Positions 9,418 through 20,513 of a stretch of DNA of 64,000 bases are shown in pieces. The position numbers and the translations under genes were made by a program. Numbering within the stretch: position 1 is the stretch's first letter; each line of letters opens with the position of its first letter. The stretch is from Cladocopium goreaui (Eukaryota > Sar > Dinophyceae > Suessiales > Symbiodiniaceae): positions 541,001-605,000 of the forward strand of contig CAMXCT020000469.1 in the NCBI GenBank assembly GCA_947184155.2, given 5' to 3'. The notes under the pieces were generated by a model that saw only the letters and a list, made by a program, of their open reading frames with translations, had not been told where the DNA came from and did not search any database.

Positions 9418-9495
9418 CACCTCGTTCGTCCGGCAGACCTCATGACCGTCATCAAGATCCTGAAGGATCTGTTCGTCCGGAGACGAGGAGAAGTG
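9418..9495 (+). CDS. candidate exon, unrecognised gene
   Basis: This is an island of GC-rich sequence in AT-rich surroundings. The plus frame reads ADLMTVIKILKDLFVRRRGE with C or G at nearly every third position from GAC to CGG, typical of coding sequence in this window. TTTTCCAG lies just upstream as a possible acceptor. The right border runs into the CCATGGGAAAA minisatellite. The family is not recognised. Confidence 0.4.
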
Positions 9496-9610
9496 GAAAA
9501 GCCATAGGAAAACCATGGGAAAAGCATAGGAAGATGATGATTTATATGGATTCATCATATCTTGGGATAGGATTTAATGATTGAATTCATATGAATTCAT
9601 GAATATTAAT

Positions 9611-9726
9611 CTGGTTGGTGGTATACCTACCCCTCTGAAAAATGATGGAGTTCGTCAGTTGGGATGATGAAATTCCCAACTGAATGGAAAGTCATAAAAA
9701 TTCCATGGTTCCAAAGCACCAACCAG
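9611..9726. mobile_element. family B palindrome
   Basis: Full copy with ends CTGGTTGGTGGTATACC and AGCACCAACCAG and the internal CAGTTGGGATGATGAAATTC arm. It follows a 100-bp stretch that is repeated, together with a B copy, at 14046-14214. Confidence 0.85.
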
Positions 9727-10085
9727 ATAGGAAAATGGTGATTTTTCACAGAGAAACATGGGGATTGAACGGAGTGAAACGATGATTTATGATAGCTCAG
9801 TTGATGCAAAGAAATCTAAGAACCAGGACATATGGTAGATATATCTACAGTTCATGGGCGTATACACCAGCTTACATAACTAGCTCATGGGCATCATTTT
9901 GTATCTGACCCAACAAAAAAAAACGGTAACCAAACATGGCAATGGAACATCTTAAATGGAGGCTCAGTTCGCTGGGAAGTTTTCATCGAACGAAGTTTGC
10001 TGGTGGAGTTTTTTCAGTAAGCTATGGAGCTGATGACACCGGGTACGGGTATCTAATATCTAACCTATCCAAGTTACCTATTAGA

Positions 10086-10190
10086 TACCCTCTGGTAAAC
10101 TAACATGACTATGGAAAATCACCATTTTGAATGGGAAAACTCACTATTTCTATGGCCATTTTCAAGTTATCTATTAGATACTCTCCGGTA
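10086..10190. mobile_element. family A palindrome
   Basis: Left end TACCCTCTGGTAAACTAACA; the right arm diverges after GGCCATTTTCAAG and ends GATACTCTCCGGTA. Confidence 0.7.
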
Positions 10191-10556
10191 TCTTGGTTGA
10201 TTAGCCATGGTTGATTAGCCATGGTTGATTAGCGGAGGGTATCTAACTTATCTACAGGACGTATGACAATATAGTTAATTATTGGTGTGAATAATCAAGT
10301 ATATATAACTATATCACATCAATCTATATTGTCATATATTGTCTATCTAATGATTGATGTGAGTTCATAGTAAATTTAAAGGACGTCCATTCCCAATTTG
10401 CGCTTCCCATACGGAAAGTCCCAGGCTTTCGCTTCCATGGGAGTAGTACGATGGAAGGAGGGGTCCCATCAATGGGGGTCCTTTTTTTACGACCGCCAAA
10501 AATGACGGTGGATAAGTAAGGATAAGTGGATTTTTTGATGTTTCTTTCATTTATCA

Positions 10557-10680
10557 TTCCTAGGAATTTGCTGGGGATAGGATCAATGGCCATGACTCAG
10601 GATCCGATTTATTGGAGGTACCGATTCCATATATAAGGCCTATATAAGGGCTATGTAAGGGGATATAACAAACTTGCTGC
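10557..10680. mobile_element. family D fragment
   Basis: Shares GGCCATGACTCAGGA..CCGATT..GGAGGTACC and TATAAGGCCTATATAAGGG with the copy at 56097; the right half is missing. The 350 bp before it hold no convincing gene, only an AT-rich spacer with repeated GATTAGCCATGGTT. Confidence 0.55.
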
Positions 10681-11429
10681 GGTATATGTTTTCTGGCAAT
10701 CCATCCCATTCCATCTATAAATCCCGACCAGTCGATTCATGTGGCAAAGTGTTGCCAGTTTTTATCAGAAGTGGACTTCAATATTTCGATTCAATTTGTC
10801 AGAACCATATGATATTCAGAAGCCTATTGTCAGACAAAATTTGCTCTAGTCATCTGTAGTCAAGTTTCACACATGGGTCAATATTCGAACATGGAACAAC
10901 ATCAGCAACCATTATTAAGGCCTAATATCCCTACATTGCTTCATAAATCACCATCAATACCACTTTTTCTATTTATTGGAGAGACCAAGAAGCCCTGTTT
11001 ACGAGTACCGTGCCTTCCAATGGATTAGTATTATCTCAGCACTAATCTAAGCAATCAAACCAGTTCTGGGATTAGAATAATCCAATATAATCCATATAAT
11101 CCCAATATCATCCCAATATACCCTCAAGTAAAGTAACATAAACCATGCCAAATAGGGCTTTGCAAGATGAGTTTCCACTGTTTCAACTGACCATGTTCAG
11201 GGTCGAAGTGTTCATTTCCTTGGAGGCATATCATCCCCATATCATCAGTACAAGGTGAGGCGCCCCCTGGGTGATGTTTGTTGGTTTATAAACCCTTGGA
11301 GTTAAATTTTGCATCAACTTCAGCTATAAATCAGGGATAAATTCCAAGAAATACTTATTTTCTCGGGATGAACAATCTCATTTTCGTCTTGCTTAAATCA
11401 ATTAAATCACCATTTAACACTCTGTTCAA

Positions 11430-11530
11430 TCAGCATGTTCCTATGTTTTTCCCATGGTTTTCCCATGGTTTTCCACCTGCTCCACCGGTTTTCCCCATGG
11501 TTTTCCCATGCTTTTCCCATGCCCACGGAT
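11430..11530. repeat. TTTTCCCATGG minisatellite
   Basis: Imperfect tandem copies of CCCATGGTTTT/CCCATGCTTTT directly abut the exon island at 11543-11607. Similar tracts sit beside other coding islands at 9.5, 14.05, 16.03, 53.2 and 59.7 kb. Confidence 0.8.
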
Positions 11531-11542
11531 CCGACCCGTGAC

Positions 11543-11607
11543 CCGTTTTCCGCCTCAATGATCATCACCTCATCGAGCTGTGTGCACAGCTTGCCCAGGC
11601 GCATCAC
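11543..11607 (-). CDS. candidate exon, unrecognised gene
   Basis: The minus strand reads VMRLGKLCTQLDEVMIIEAE with strong G/C at third positions. Its left border is AATAAATCAG followed by GTGATGCGC (AG acceptor) and its right border AAAACGG followed by GTCACGG (GT donor). The family is not recognised. The minisatellite of TTTTCCCATGG lies just beyond the donor. Confidence 0.5.
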
Positions 11608-11991
11608 CTGATTTATTGGAGGTATAGAATCCATTGATGTATAGATCCATACAGAATCCGTGAAGAATATATAGTGTAATAGAATTCTGTACCATGAAGA
11701 ATATATAATATAGTGTAATAGATCGATTAATAATAGATCATAAACATATAATAGATCATAAACATGTTTCTTAGTTATATTAATAGAATAGATATATTAA
11801 GAATCCATACAGAGTCCACTAAGATATATATATATATATTCAGTGAATGATAGATATGTATGTATGGATCTATAACTATGTATTAACTGGTTCATACCAT
11901 GGCATGTAATATGCATATATGGTAGTATCCTCTGGACATTAGTATGTGACAATAGTACAGTGCATATCCATATATATATATACATATATAA

Positions 11992-12091
11992 CTGGTTGGT
12001 GGTTTCATCCATCTTGAAAAATATGAAAGTCAATGGGAAGGATTTTCCCATATATTATGGAAAATAAAAAATGTTTGAAACCACCAACCAG
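11992..12091. mobile_element. family B palindrome with 4-bp duplication
   Basis: Complete ends CTGGTTGGTGG and CCACCAACCAG; flanked by ATAA on both sides, read as a target-site duplication. Confidence 0.85.
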
Positions 12092-12294
12092 ATAACTATG
12101 TATTCACTGGCCATCTCAGGAACCTAAATTGGAGGTATTTCCATTGATGTATATGTAGACCCATGAAGATATGTATAAATCGATAATATCCATAGATACA
12201 TATATATATATATATATGTATTATGTGTGTATAATATGTATACGTATGTATAAGTATATGTGTATGTGCATGTGTATGTGTATCTAGACATCTA

Positions 12295-12548
12295 TCTTTC
12301 TTTCTTTCCGTTTTTTTTTCTTTCTTTCTTTCTGTTCTTTCTTTCTTCATCTATCTTTATCTACCTATCTTTATCTATCTATCTTTATCTATCTATTTTT
12401 ATCGTCTATCTTTATCTATCTATATTTATCTATCTATCTTTATTTATCTATCTTTATCTATCTATCTGTATTTATCTATCTTTATCTATCGATCTCTATC
12501 AATCTATCTATCTATCTATCTATCCATCTATCTATCTATCTATCTATG
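12295..12548. repeat. TATC/TTTC microsatellite
   Basis: A tract of CTTT then TATC units, about 250 bp, on an AT-rich background. The open frame over it is low-complexity and not a gene. Confidence 0.9.
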
Positions 12549-12991
12549 TATGTATCTATGTCTATGTACTAGGGTTATTGATGGGGAAAATGAGGTCAAC
12601 CATGGGATGGTGCTGAATTGTAAGAATTGACTAACCTGAAAATGAATAGAAAGTTCGGCCATATATAGGCCATCATGCCAGTGACGTCACATTGAGGTCA
12701 TTGTAATTCATCCAGATGGAATGCGGTACTGCGGTACCTTGTTTTCAGATAAAAACACAGTATGGTTCGAATATATGTTGATACCATCTAGTCTCATTCG
12801 CTCCATTCTAGGCATTTTGAATGGTTAAATCCCCATTGAATGATGATGAAATGCCCAATTATCCTTTTTTTTTGTTGTCGAAATCTGATTTTCGGATGCT
12901 TAAATCCCAATAAGACCCAAGTGTTGTTGTCTACGTGTCTAAATCCAGTTGAACCATCGAAAAAAATCACAGCATCACCGGAAAATTTGGA

Positions 12992-13106
12992 TACCATTTG
13001 GTTATGACTAACATAGCCATGGAAAATCCACCCAGTTTTAAGTTCGGTAAACCATCTATTTCTATGGGCCATCTATACCATGGCTATGTTAAATAACCAG
13101 AGGGTA
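12992..13106. mobile_element. family A palindrome, TTATG-type arms
   Basis: Left end TACCATTTGGTTATGACTAA, loop with AAGTTCGGTAAACC, right end AAATAACCAGAGGGTA. The loop variant is shared with the copies at 18558, 25928 and 31357. Confidence 0.8.
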
Positions 13107-13173
13107 ACAAATACACCAAATCACAGGGCGCGTTTTTGTCGTCAGAAAACACAAAAAGGCACCCGGATGGTAC

Positions 13174-13220
13174 TCTAAGTCATAGCTGCGCTCGATGGAG
13201 GTGAACATTCCGCCAGTCAT
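13174..13220 (-). CDS. candidate exon, unrecognised gene
   Basis: The minus strand reads MTGGMFTSIERSYDL and then meets a GT (TTAGA followed by GTACC). It is compositionally unlike the surrounding AT-rich DNA. There is no clear AG acceptor before the ATG, so it could be a first coding exon or chance. Family unknown. Confidence 0.35.
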
Positions 13221-13685
13221 ATGGTAATTTCATACGTTTTAACCCATCCCATCATTGGATTTTTGGCAAAATCTTAATTTCATCACCTCCAGTACTTCGA
13301 TTCGCCTTGGGATTAGTGGCAACTGCTAGGTAACTCGCTTATTTCATCCATTACTAGGCACTTCATGGTCAATCTTTGATAGTCCACAAAAAATGGTCAT
13401 CTTTTGCTGGTTCTGGTGAGTTTCCATTTATAGCAAAAACTATCAAAAACTAAAGGGTTGAACTACATATTCAAGGTTGGGGATCCATGTTTGCCAGTTG
13501 GGGTAAAACAATAAACCACCTATGACTGGGAAAGGTTTATATATACCCACCTATTGAAATTGTGAAATTGGGAATGATTTATGAACTTGTTTTACTAACA
13601 TTAATGTCACTAATATTAAATATTGTTGTTTTAAAAACATTAATTACTCATTTTATTATTGTTTTTTACTATTATTGATTATTAT

Positions 13686-13811
13686 CTGGTTGGTGGTATA
13701 CCTACCCATCTGAAAAATGATGCACGTCGTCAGTTGGGATGACATTCCATCCCAATTCCCAACTGTTTCTGGAAAGTCATTCAAAATTCCATGGTTCCAG
13801 TCACCAACCAG
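13686..13811. mobile_element. family B palindrome
   Basis: Ends CTGGTTGGTGGTATACC and AGTCACCAACCAG; the central arm carries an extra TTCTGGAAAGTCATTC variant. Followed by ATAGGAAAATGG, as is the copy at 9611. Confidence 0.85.
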
Positions 13812-13844
13812 ATAGGAAAATGGATAAAATTCGCCAGTTACGAG

Positions 13845-14030
13845 TACCACAGTGGCGTCACTCATCCCAGGGTCCCAGGGCCCTGGTTCCAAAACCCCGT
13901 GGAAACGCGGCGGTCCCCAGGATTCCCCAGGATTCCCGCGGATTCCGCAGGTGCCCAGTGGGTGCCCAGTGGCGTTCATGGCAGCCTGGCCACCCACTTG
14001 CGAGTCCTGGGATCGAGTTGATAGACTTAC
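13845..14030 (-). CDS. candidate exon, GC-rich island
   Basis: The minus strand is open with SQDSQVGGQAAMNATGHPLG and later SWGPPRFHGVLEPGPWDPGM, Gly/Pro rich. The plus strand is also open, and short direct repeats (GGATTCCCC/GGATTCCGC, GTGCCCAGTGG) are present. It may be an exon or a GC-rich minisatellite. Function unknown. Confidence 0.3.
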
Positions 14031-14141
14031 TGAATCATAGGGATTTGTTGATGGGAAAAGCATGGGAAAAGCATAGGAAAATGGTGATTTATATGGATTC
14101 ATCATATTTTGGGATAGGATTTAATGAATAAATTAATGAAT

Positions 14142-14214
14142 CTGGTTGGTGGTTTCAACCGCCCAACTGTTTCTGGAAAGTCATAAAATTCCATGGTTCC
14201 AAACCACCAACCAG
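14142..14214. mobile_element. family B palindrome, internally deleted
   Basis: Keeps both ends (CTGGTTGGTGGTTTCAACC, AAACCACCAACCAG) but lacks the CTCTGAAAAATGATGG arm, leaving 73 bp. Confidence 0.8.
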
Positions 14215-14745
14215 TAATGACAGGATTCATCTGGATTAACCAAGCGAATCATAGGGACTTGTCTTTTTGGACATAGGGATTTGATGATCTGTCTATTAGG
14301 GATTTGTCGCCATCTAAAAAAAATGATTTGTTTATGATAGGATTTGTTTGCCCATCTAAGACATTTTTGGAATCATAGGTTTATCGATCGTTAAAACCAG
14401 GATATTGGGACCCGCATAGATCGATTTAATATAGGAAAAGACCCTAGTGAATCAGATAGTTATGACAGTTATGATAGGGAAATATCTAATATACTAGCTA
14501 TCAACAACCCATGGAAAAAAACATCAAATGATTTATGGGATTTAACAGGGATCGTGGATCAATTTATGCTTAATGGTTATTATAGCATAAGTTATAACTG
14601 CTTAGTAACTGGCGAACGTTTAAGTGACTAAATCATGGATAACTTACCACCCACTCCTCACTAATCCCGTCCATCTCAGTACTAGCAGTGATTTGTTTCC
14701 AATCTATTCATGTTTATGATCTGCGTAATATAGTGGGATATAAAC

Positions 14746-14865
14746 ATAGCCAATCAGCCAGATACCCTGCTAAAAAAAATAAATTCTTATCTGGTGAACG
14801 TAGATAATCCCATACCAAAAGACTATGTTGGATTAAAGTACCCATCCAGTCGATTGACCTAGTAA
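14746..14865. repeat. family G repeat
   Basis: Non-palindromic dispersed repeat: AGCCAATCAGCCAGATACCC, then GGTGAACGTAGATAATCCC and CAAAAGACTATGTTGG. Copies at 16262, 32920 and 61811, fragments at 36790 and 49066. The 500 bp before it are AT-rich spacer with no gene seen. Confidence 0.75.
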
Positions 14866-14949
14866 ACACTACTAATTTATGGGATGCGATTCTGGGAAAT
14901 CCAATCGCCGATATTTTCTTGGATGTTTTTTCCAACATTTGGAGTTTTC

Positions 14950-15066
14950 CTGAAATTGGGGTACCCCATGGATCATCATCCATGGAATCCATGTTCTTTA
15001 AGAGGATTTTCCATGAGATGGTTACCATCCAGCGAGCTTGGGGTACTACCATTTCAGGAAACAAAC
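14950..15066. repeat. GGGGTACCCC-type repeat
   Basis: TTGGGGTACCCCATGG at one end and CCAGCGAGCTTGGGGTAC at the other. Shares the latter with 16867-16955 and 18410-18485, which carry the same CCATCATCATCC..GATCCAT interior. Confidence 0.55.
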
Positions 15067-15195
15067 ATGTTTGTCACTTTAGTAGGATGTTCCATTCTAA
15101 ACTCTAATCCAGCTATTGGGGTACCCCCATTTGTTCATAGGGATGAGGTTCTGAAATCCATTTGATTTCAATAATGTCCTTTTGGTAAAAATATA

Positions 15196-15300
15196 GGGGC
15201 CGGTTTGGTATACCATCTATCATCAAACAAACCTGTTGTTAAAGGGGTAAACGTTCAAACCCCTCTATTTTCATCAACCAAGCAATGGGAAAAGGACATC
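15196..15300. repeat. family L repeat
   Basis: GGGCCGGTTTGGTATACC, then CCTGTTGTTAAAGGGG and AACGTTCAAACCCCTCT. Copies at 52184 and 52953, and a copy split by family E at 52575. Confidence 0.7.
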
Positions 15301-15404
15301 TACCCTCTGGTAAACTAACATAACTATGGGAAATCACCATTACTAGTTGAATTATCCATTAAACATGGTGATGTTCCATGGCAATGTTAGTTTACCAGAG
15401 GGTA
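15301..15404. mobile_element. family A palindrome, near-perfect ends
   Basis: Ends TACCCTCTGGTAAACTAACA and TGTTAGTTTACCAGAGGGTA; directly abuts family L on the left and family D on the right. Confidence 0.88.
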
Positions 15405-15407
15405 TGT

Positions 15408-15562
15408 CAATGGGAATTTCAGGATCCTAAATTGGAGGTACCTACCATATGTAAGGCCTATTTTTCAGGCCTATGTAAGGGAATATGAATATACCAACAA
15501 AATATGGCCTTATATGGTACAGGACAGTACCTCCATTTTAGGTTCCTGAAATGACCATTGAG
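15408..15562. mobile_element. family D palindrome
   Basis: Inverted ends TCAATGGGAATTTCAGGATCC and TTCCTGAAATGACCATTGA, inner arms TTGGAGGTACCTACCATATG and GTACCTCCATTTTAGG, and a central AAGGCCTATTTTTCAGGCC palindrome. Confidence 0.8.
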
Positions 15563-15737
15563 TATGGTTGATTTTGGAGCATCCCAAATTTTGAGACAAA
15601 GCCAGGGGGTTCAGAGTTGACCCATCTACCCCGAAAAACCAATTGTTTTGTAGGTATTTCCAGCATGAATATAACCCCATTAAATCATGGATATTCCCAT
15701 TCTACTTCCCGCCCAAAAAAATAACCCAACAAATTAC

Positions 15738-15739
15738 CA

Positions 15740-15773
<34 letters not shown>

Positions 15774-15795
15774 GTATATGTATACATATATGTGT
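15738..15795. repeat. TA-rich dinucleotide tract
   Basis: TATATATATATG runs; simple sequence only. Confidence 0.9.
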
Positions 15796-15888
15796 GTATT
15801 TATATTAGTAGTAGTGTTTTACTCTTCTTTTTTTGGAGGGGATACTCTTATACAATCTATTACATTTTTCTGATCCGTTGTGCGCGCG

Positions 15889-16008
15889 TCTCGGTTAAAT
15901 CCAAGCGACCATCTGTGTTTCTCGAGGGCGAGGACGAAGGCGCGTTTTTAAGGACTGGGCCCCAATTTGGGCTTCTAATTTGGCTCGATCCAAGGCCAAA
16001 AAAGGCAG
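15889..16008 (+). CDS. candidate exon, unrecognised
   Basis: A GC-rich island, open on plus as RVSVKSKRPSVFLEGEDEGA followed by FLRTGPQFGLLIWLDP. The minus strand is open for part of the same stretch (LEAQIGAQSLKTRLRPRP), so the strand is uncertain. It is followed by a CATGGGAAAAT minisatellite, as are several other islands. Confidence 0.3.
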
Positions 16009-16104
16009 GGACATCATGGAAAGTCATGGGAAAATCATGGGAAAATCATGGAAAAATCATGATTGTTCGGAACATTTCGGAGACTTGATGATACCATATT
16101 CATA

Positions 16105-16192
16105 TGGGGATGGGTCAATACCTATTAATACCTTTTTTAGTGGGATGAACATCCATTTACGAGCTATTTTGATGTTCACCAGGGGTACAAGG
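16105..16192. repeat. family H repeat
   Basis: GGGGATGGGTCAATACC, then GATGAACATCCATTTACG and TTCACCAGGGGTAC. An inverted copy lies at 63590-63690 and a diverged one at 17563-17670. Confidence 0.6.
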
Positions 16193-16261
16193 TTTTGACA
16201 CACTGCCATATTATGAACTCCCGAAATCATGATGTACCGCACTATATTAATGCATTTTCAT

Positions 16262-16387
16262 TCCATAGCCAATCAGCCAGATACACTGCACAAAAATGAC
16301 AAATTCTTAGCTGGTGAACGTAGATAATCCTATACCAAAAGACTATGTTGGATTAAAGTACCCATCCAAGATTGACCTAGTAAATAT
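16262..16387. repeat. family G repeat
   Basis: Almost the same sequence as the copy at 14746, with TATACCAAAAGACTATGTTG and TTGACCTAGTAAA. Confidence 0.75.
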
Positions 16388-16428
16388 CCATCATATCCCA
16401 AAAAAAACCTATGAATCTTGATATTTTT

Positions 16429-16457
16429 CTGGTTGGTGGTATACCTACCCCTCTGAT
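16429..16457. mobile_element. family B left-end stub
   Basis: Only CTGGTTGGTGGTATACCTAC and a few following bases remain. Confidence 0.6.
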
Positions 16458-16589
16458 TCTACCTTATTTCACCTCGACGGCGGAAAATGTGGTTGATTTC
16501 GTTTTGTGAATTTTCCAACAACGTGATTTTCACATGAGGGATTTAAGTAGAAAACGGTCCAACTCATATGGGAATTCACTAACAGAAAT

Positions 16590-16697
16590 CTGGTTGGTGG
16601 TATACCTACCCCTCTGAAAAATACGAGTTCGTCAGTTGGGATGATGAAATTCCCAGATATTATGGAACAATAAAAAATGTTTGAAACCACCAACCAG
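16590..16697. mobile_element. family B palindrome
   Basis: Complete ends; GAAAT is found immediately on both sides, one base longer than the 4-bp duplication of other copies. Confidence 0.85.
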
Positions 16698-17100
16698 GAA
16701 ATGGTGATTGCATGGGATTGATATCAAATTCAACTAACAATGGTGCTTTAAGATGGGAATGTCATGGGGATAAAGCCTATTTACATCTATTTACCTTCAC
16801 TGGGCTTCGAAAAATGGTTGTAAAATTATACCTGGCCCATACATCATATGGAGGTTTCCTAAGTCATGGAGGTACCCCTAAATCATCATCATCCATTTTG
16901 CCTATTTCGGATCCATCAAAATAAACCAACCAACGAGCTTGGGGTACCCCCATGACTATGGAAATCCCCAAATGGTATCAGTTCGCAGGTGCAGCGCCGG
17001 CGCAGGTTTGTTTTTTTTAAATAAGTTTTTAGCTACAAGGTGGTGCCTTTTCCAGTTATAAATGGTTTATAAGCCCATGAAAACTCTAGATATATCACCT

Positions 17101-17231
17101 ATCTGGGCAAATTACATCAAATTACAATATTTCACTAACCTGAGTAACCTGAATCTTGCGGCTGGCGATGATTTCCCATAAATTTACCATGATGAACCAG
17201 GCGAACCGGGAGAACAGGGTGAACGGTAGAC
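17101..17231. mobile_element. family F, right end lost
   Basis: Starts ATCTGGGCAAATTACATC, with TTCACTAACCTGAGTAACC and GATGAACCAGGCGAACCGGG inside, but no closing TTTACCCAGAT. Confidence 0.65.
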
Positions 17232-17318
17232 CTATAGTTACCATAGTTATGGCCAGCCACTGCCCAACAAGGTGGTGCCCCAGTGATGTGAACGTTGGTT
17301 TATAATCCCCATCAACTA

Positions 17319-17427
17319 TACCCTCTGGTAAACTAACAAAAAACTATGGAAAATCACCATTTTTAATGGGAAAATCCACTATATATATGGCCATTTTGAA
17401 TAGCTATTTTGACATAACCAGATGGTA
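17319..17427. mobile_element. family A palindrome
   Basis: Left end TACCCTCTGGTAAACTAACA with the AAAAAACTATGG arm variant; right end CATAACCAGATGGTA, with one mismatch in CCAGAGGG. Confidence 0.78.
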
Positions 17428-17464
17428 ACCCCCATTCATCAACCCTATAGTGAAATTGGAGTTA

Positions 17465-17515
17465 TGTGCACCACCTCGGCACCGTATGCGAAGCATTTTC
17501 CAGCGCCCTTGGGAT
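17465..17515 (-). CDS. candidate exon, unrecognised
   Basis: The minus strand reads GAGKCFAYGAEVVHIT in a short GC-rich block. It borders a five-fold GGGATATCTT repeat. Too short to assign. Confidence 0.25.
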
Positions 17516-17558
17516 ATCTTGGGATATCTTGGGATATCTTGGGATATCTTGGGATATG
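17511..17558. repeat. 11-bp minisatellite TTGGGATATC
   Basis: Five tandem copies of CTTGGGATAT(C). Confidence 0.9.
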
Positions 17559-17876
17559 GAGATGGGTCAAGATATCCGCCCCTGACACATCAGTCAATAG
17601 CTGGTAAATGAAAATAAATGGATGTTCATCCCCTAAGAATTTGGGTCACTGGTATTGATCCAGAGCCTAATCTAACTCAATTTTTATAAGCCAATAGTAA
17701 CTAGCCGGCGAAATCATCTAATCCATGTTTATAAACAAAAATCCATAATATAATATAATATAATATAATCCACGAATGTATATATACTAATGTATATTAC
17801 TAATATATCTATAATATAACATAATATAATATAATAGCATTAACTTTGGTAAAATCTAATGTGATATCATCCACTG

Positions 17877-17995
17877 AGTTCACTGAGTGCACTGGAACTG
17901 CGCAGGCGCCGCAGTTCAGTGCCACTGGGTGCCCTTTTCAACCGCGGTTCTTCAGAACAGCAGTTGTCATGCAACGGTGAAACTTCACTAACGAG
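17877..17995 (-). CDS. candidate exon, strand uncertain
   Basis: The minus strand reads GLVSEVSPLHDNCCSEEPRL then KRAPSGTELRRLRSSSALSE; the plus strand is also open (LSALELRRRRSSVPLGALFN). Base composition sets it apart from the AT-rich DNA around it. No family recognised. Confidence 0.3.
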
Positions 17996-18189
17996 GCCTT
18001 TTTTTAGCCTGGCTAAATGTCGATGATGTTGAAAGTTCCAACTAGACATGTTCAGGCATCTGCTGATGTTCACTTTGCTGAAACAGTCTACACACTGTTG
18101 GGTGTGGTGGAGTAAACATTTTGGCTGGTATTCCTATTGGGATTCTACATAATTCTACTATTCCTGTTGAGCTGTTTGGTGATGCTTGC

Positions 18190-18371
18190 GACTTCAGAAA
18201 AAATCTGAACAAACCCATGGGCCCATGGAAAATATTGCTGCAACCCGGGTGAGAATCGGCTCATGCTGGCCTCAGAGCTGGTGCTTTGAAGATTTTGAAG
18301 GGGAAGGGAATGGCCAATTTGTGGCGACTTGCCCCCAACGCAAGGAGGTAGCAATTGTCGGATCTACGTAG
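18190..18371 (+). CDS. candidate exon, strand uncertain
   Basis: The plus strand is open with RVRIGSCWPQSWCFEDFEGE and FVATCPQRKEVAIVGS. The minus strand is also open (GLQQYFPWAHGFVQIFSEVA). Family unknown. Confidence 0.3.
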
Positions 18372-18557
18372 TGCCTGAACTCAAAGCTTTCCTGAGGCAT
18401 AGGGCTACCCCCATTTCATCATCCATGTTGCCTATTTCAGATCCATGACATGTTTACCAACCAGCGAGCTTGGGGTACCCCCATAGCTCTACAGGACCTG
18501 GAGATGAGGCATTGATGCAGCGCCCTCACTTCCCCCTGAATTTTGTTGACCGGCATG

Positions 18558-18668
18558 TAGCCTCTGGTAATGACTAACATAGCCATAGAAAATCACCATG
18601 TTGAAGTTCGGTAAACCATCGAACTAAATGGGCGATTTTCCATAGCTATGATAGTTTACCAGAGGGTA
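18558..18668. mobile_element. family A palindrome
   Basis: Starts TAGCCTCTGGTAATGACTAA, loop AAGTTCGGTAAACC, ends AGTTTACCAGAGGGTA. Confidence 0.8.
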
Positions 18669-18939
18669 TCAGTGAATTTATATGAATTTATAGTATGAAT
18701 AATACCATTAATAATTATACTACTAATAATGATTTTAATGTTAATTTACCACTATAATTCATTAATAATAGTATTAATAATTTATTCTGTTAGTTTACCA
18801 TTAATAATACCATTAATATTCCAAATTACAGTAGTTTGTCAACCTGATTTCTGTGACAGCTGGGGGCTTTTGGGATACCGGCAATTTAAGACATCTTTGG
18901 AACTGGTCAAAATCACCGGGCGAATTGATATACTGTCTG

Positions 18940-18961
18940 TACCCTCTGGTAAGTTAACATA
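18940..18961. mobile_element. family A left-end stub fused to family E
   Basis: TACCCTCTGGTAAGTTAACA breaks off and continues as a half copy of family E (18962-19016, ending GGTTGACATTA). Two different elements share one junction. Confidence 0.6.
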
Positions 18962-19056
18962 AATGGTACCCCCAATTAAACAGCCGTTTGGGGTTTATTA
19001 ATCCAGGGTTGACATTAATATTTAATCCCCAAACAAATCATCAACCAATCATCATT

Positions 19057-19162
19057 TACCCTCTGGTAATTTAACGTAGCTATTGAAAATGGCCATTTAT
19101 AGCTGATTTAGCCATTACACGTGGTGATTTTCCATAATTTTTTGTATAGTTACCCGAGGGTA
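19057..19162. mobile_element. family A palindrome
   Basis: TACCCTCTGGTAATTTAACG at the left, TATAGTTACCCGAGGGTA at the right (one base changed in the terminal motif). Confidence 0.8.
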
Positions 19163-19705
19163 ATCGGTGAATCATGATAAAACATCGAATTTGTCCATGG
19201 ACAATGGCTTTCATAGCTATGCTAGTTTTTTATGGACTAGAGGGTACTTACCCCAACCCTAAGGGTCATTGTCATCCCGCGTTTAGTGGTTGGTTCAGAA
19301 GGTCTCCAAACTTTGGTGTCTAAATGACCCTCGAAGAACTTGTGGGAAAATCATCTGGTAAATTTCAATAATTCACTCACCTGAGATAAGGCCATTGGGC
19401 TATAAATCAAAAGCCTGGTACCCAAACGGTACCCTAAATAACCTGGCAAATGGATGTTTACTCCCCTCGGATATGGTACAACGTAAGGCCCCCATAGCTA
19501 AGTTGGTGAACATAAATAACTATGATTTATGGTAGATATAACTTATATATATGATATAACTTAACTAATGGGGATTGTAATGGTTGAAAAACCAACTTGC
19601 AACTGGGTGGTTTATGGTAGATATAACTAGTATTCATGGGGGTTTTGTTATGTTTTTTTTACACCAACGTTCACATCGCTGGGGGGGCCCATCCTGTAAT
19701 AATAT

Positions 19706-19825
19706 ATCTGGGTAAATTATAATAATTCACCAACCTGAATTGCCATTTGGGGATGATTCCCCTTACTAACCATGATTTCCAGGGTTCGGGAGAACAGTGA
19801 GGTCGTGATCAAATTTTACCCAGAT
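19706..19825. mobile_element. family F element
   Basis: Ends ATCTGGGTAAATTATAAT and AAATTTTACCCAGATT; inside CACCAACCTGAATTGCC and GTGAGGTCGTGATC. Confidence 0.75.
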
Positions 19826-19845
19826 TGATGTATAGATCCATAATG

Positions 19846-19985
19846 TCAACCCTGGATTAATAAACCCCTAGGCTGTTTAATTGGGGGGGATACCATTTGT
19901 GTATCATATTGTGACTATTTGGAGGGTACCCCCACAATTAATAAACTAAATAAACAATGGTTTATTAATCCGGGGTTGACATTAC
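19846..19985. mobile_element. family E element
   Basis: Ends AATGTCAACCCTGGATTAAT and TTAATCCGGGGTTGACATTA, about 140 bp, with GGCTGTTTAATTGGGG inside. The same unit occurs at 52596. Confidence 0.8.
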
Positions 19986-20403
19986 AGAATATACAGAATC
20001 CATAAAGAAAAAAAATAGTGTAATAGATCATATATACATATTCATTAGTTATATCTATTAATATAGGTATAGACATATTACACCATTATATACACCCAAA
20101 AAATATATATATACTTAGATATTTATATGATATTATCCATATATTCTATATCTATCTATATCTATTATATACACCAAAAAAAAAATCTGAGGTTTTGACC
20201 CATTCCCATTTTAATCCCAGGATTCACCTGATTCCAACCAGAAAAATCTTTCGGCTTCCGTCGTTTAGATGGCCGCAAAAACTGTCCATTGCTATCTTAG
20301 ATTTCCAGATATACCCAATCCAACTATCCAAGAAAATATATCTATGTAAACATTTCCAGATATCTGAAAAAAATGCGATCTTAGATTTCCAGCAATATTC
20401 AAT

Positions 20404-20513
20404 CTGGTTGGTGGTTTCAACCAACCCCCCTGAAAAATGATGGAGTGAAAGTCAGATTGGATCATCATCCCAAGTATTATGGAAAATAAAAAATGTTCCA
20501 AACCACCAACCAG
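20404..20513. mobile_element. family B palindrome with CAAT duplication
   Basis: Intact ends, CAAT on both sides. Confidence 0.85.

Noticed and set aside
12260..12616. 118-codon plus frame rich in Tyr, Leu and Ser
   Set aside because: Translation of the TATC/TTTC microsatellite.
18120..18140. Possible spliced-leader relic near CATTTTGGCTGG
   Set aside because: Only a short resemblance to the dinoflagellate spliced leader; similar TTTTGG words are common here.
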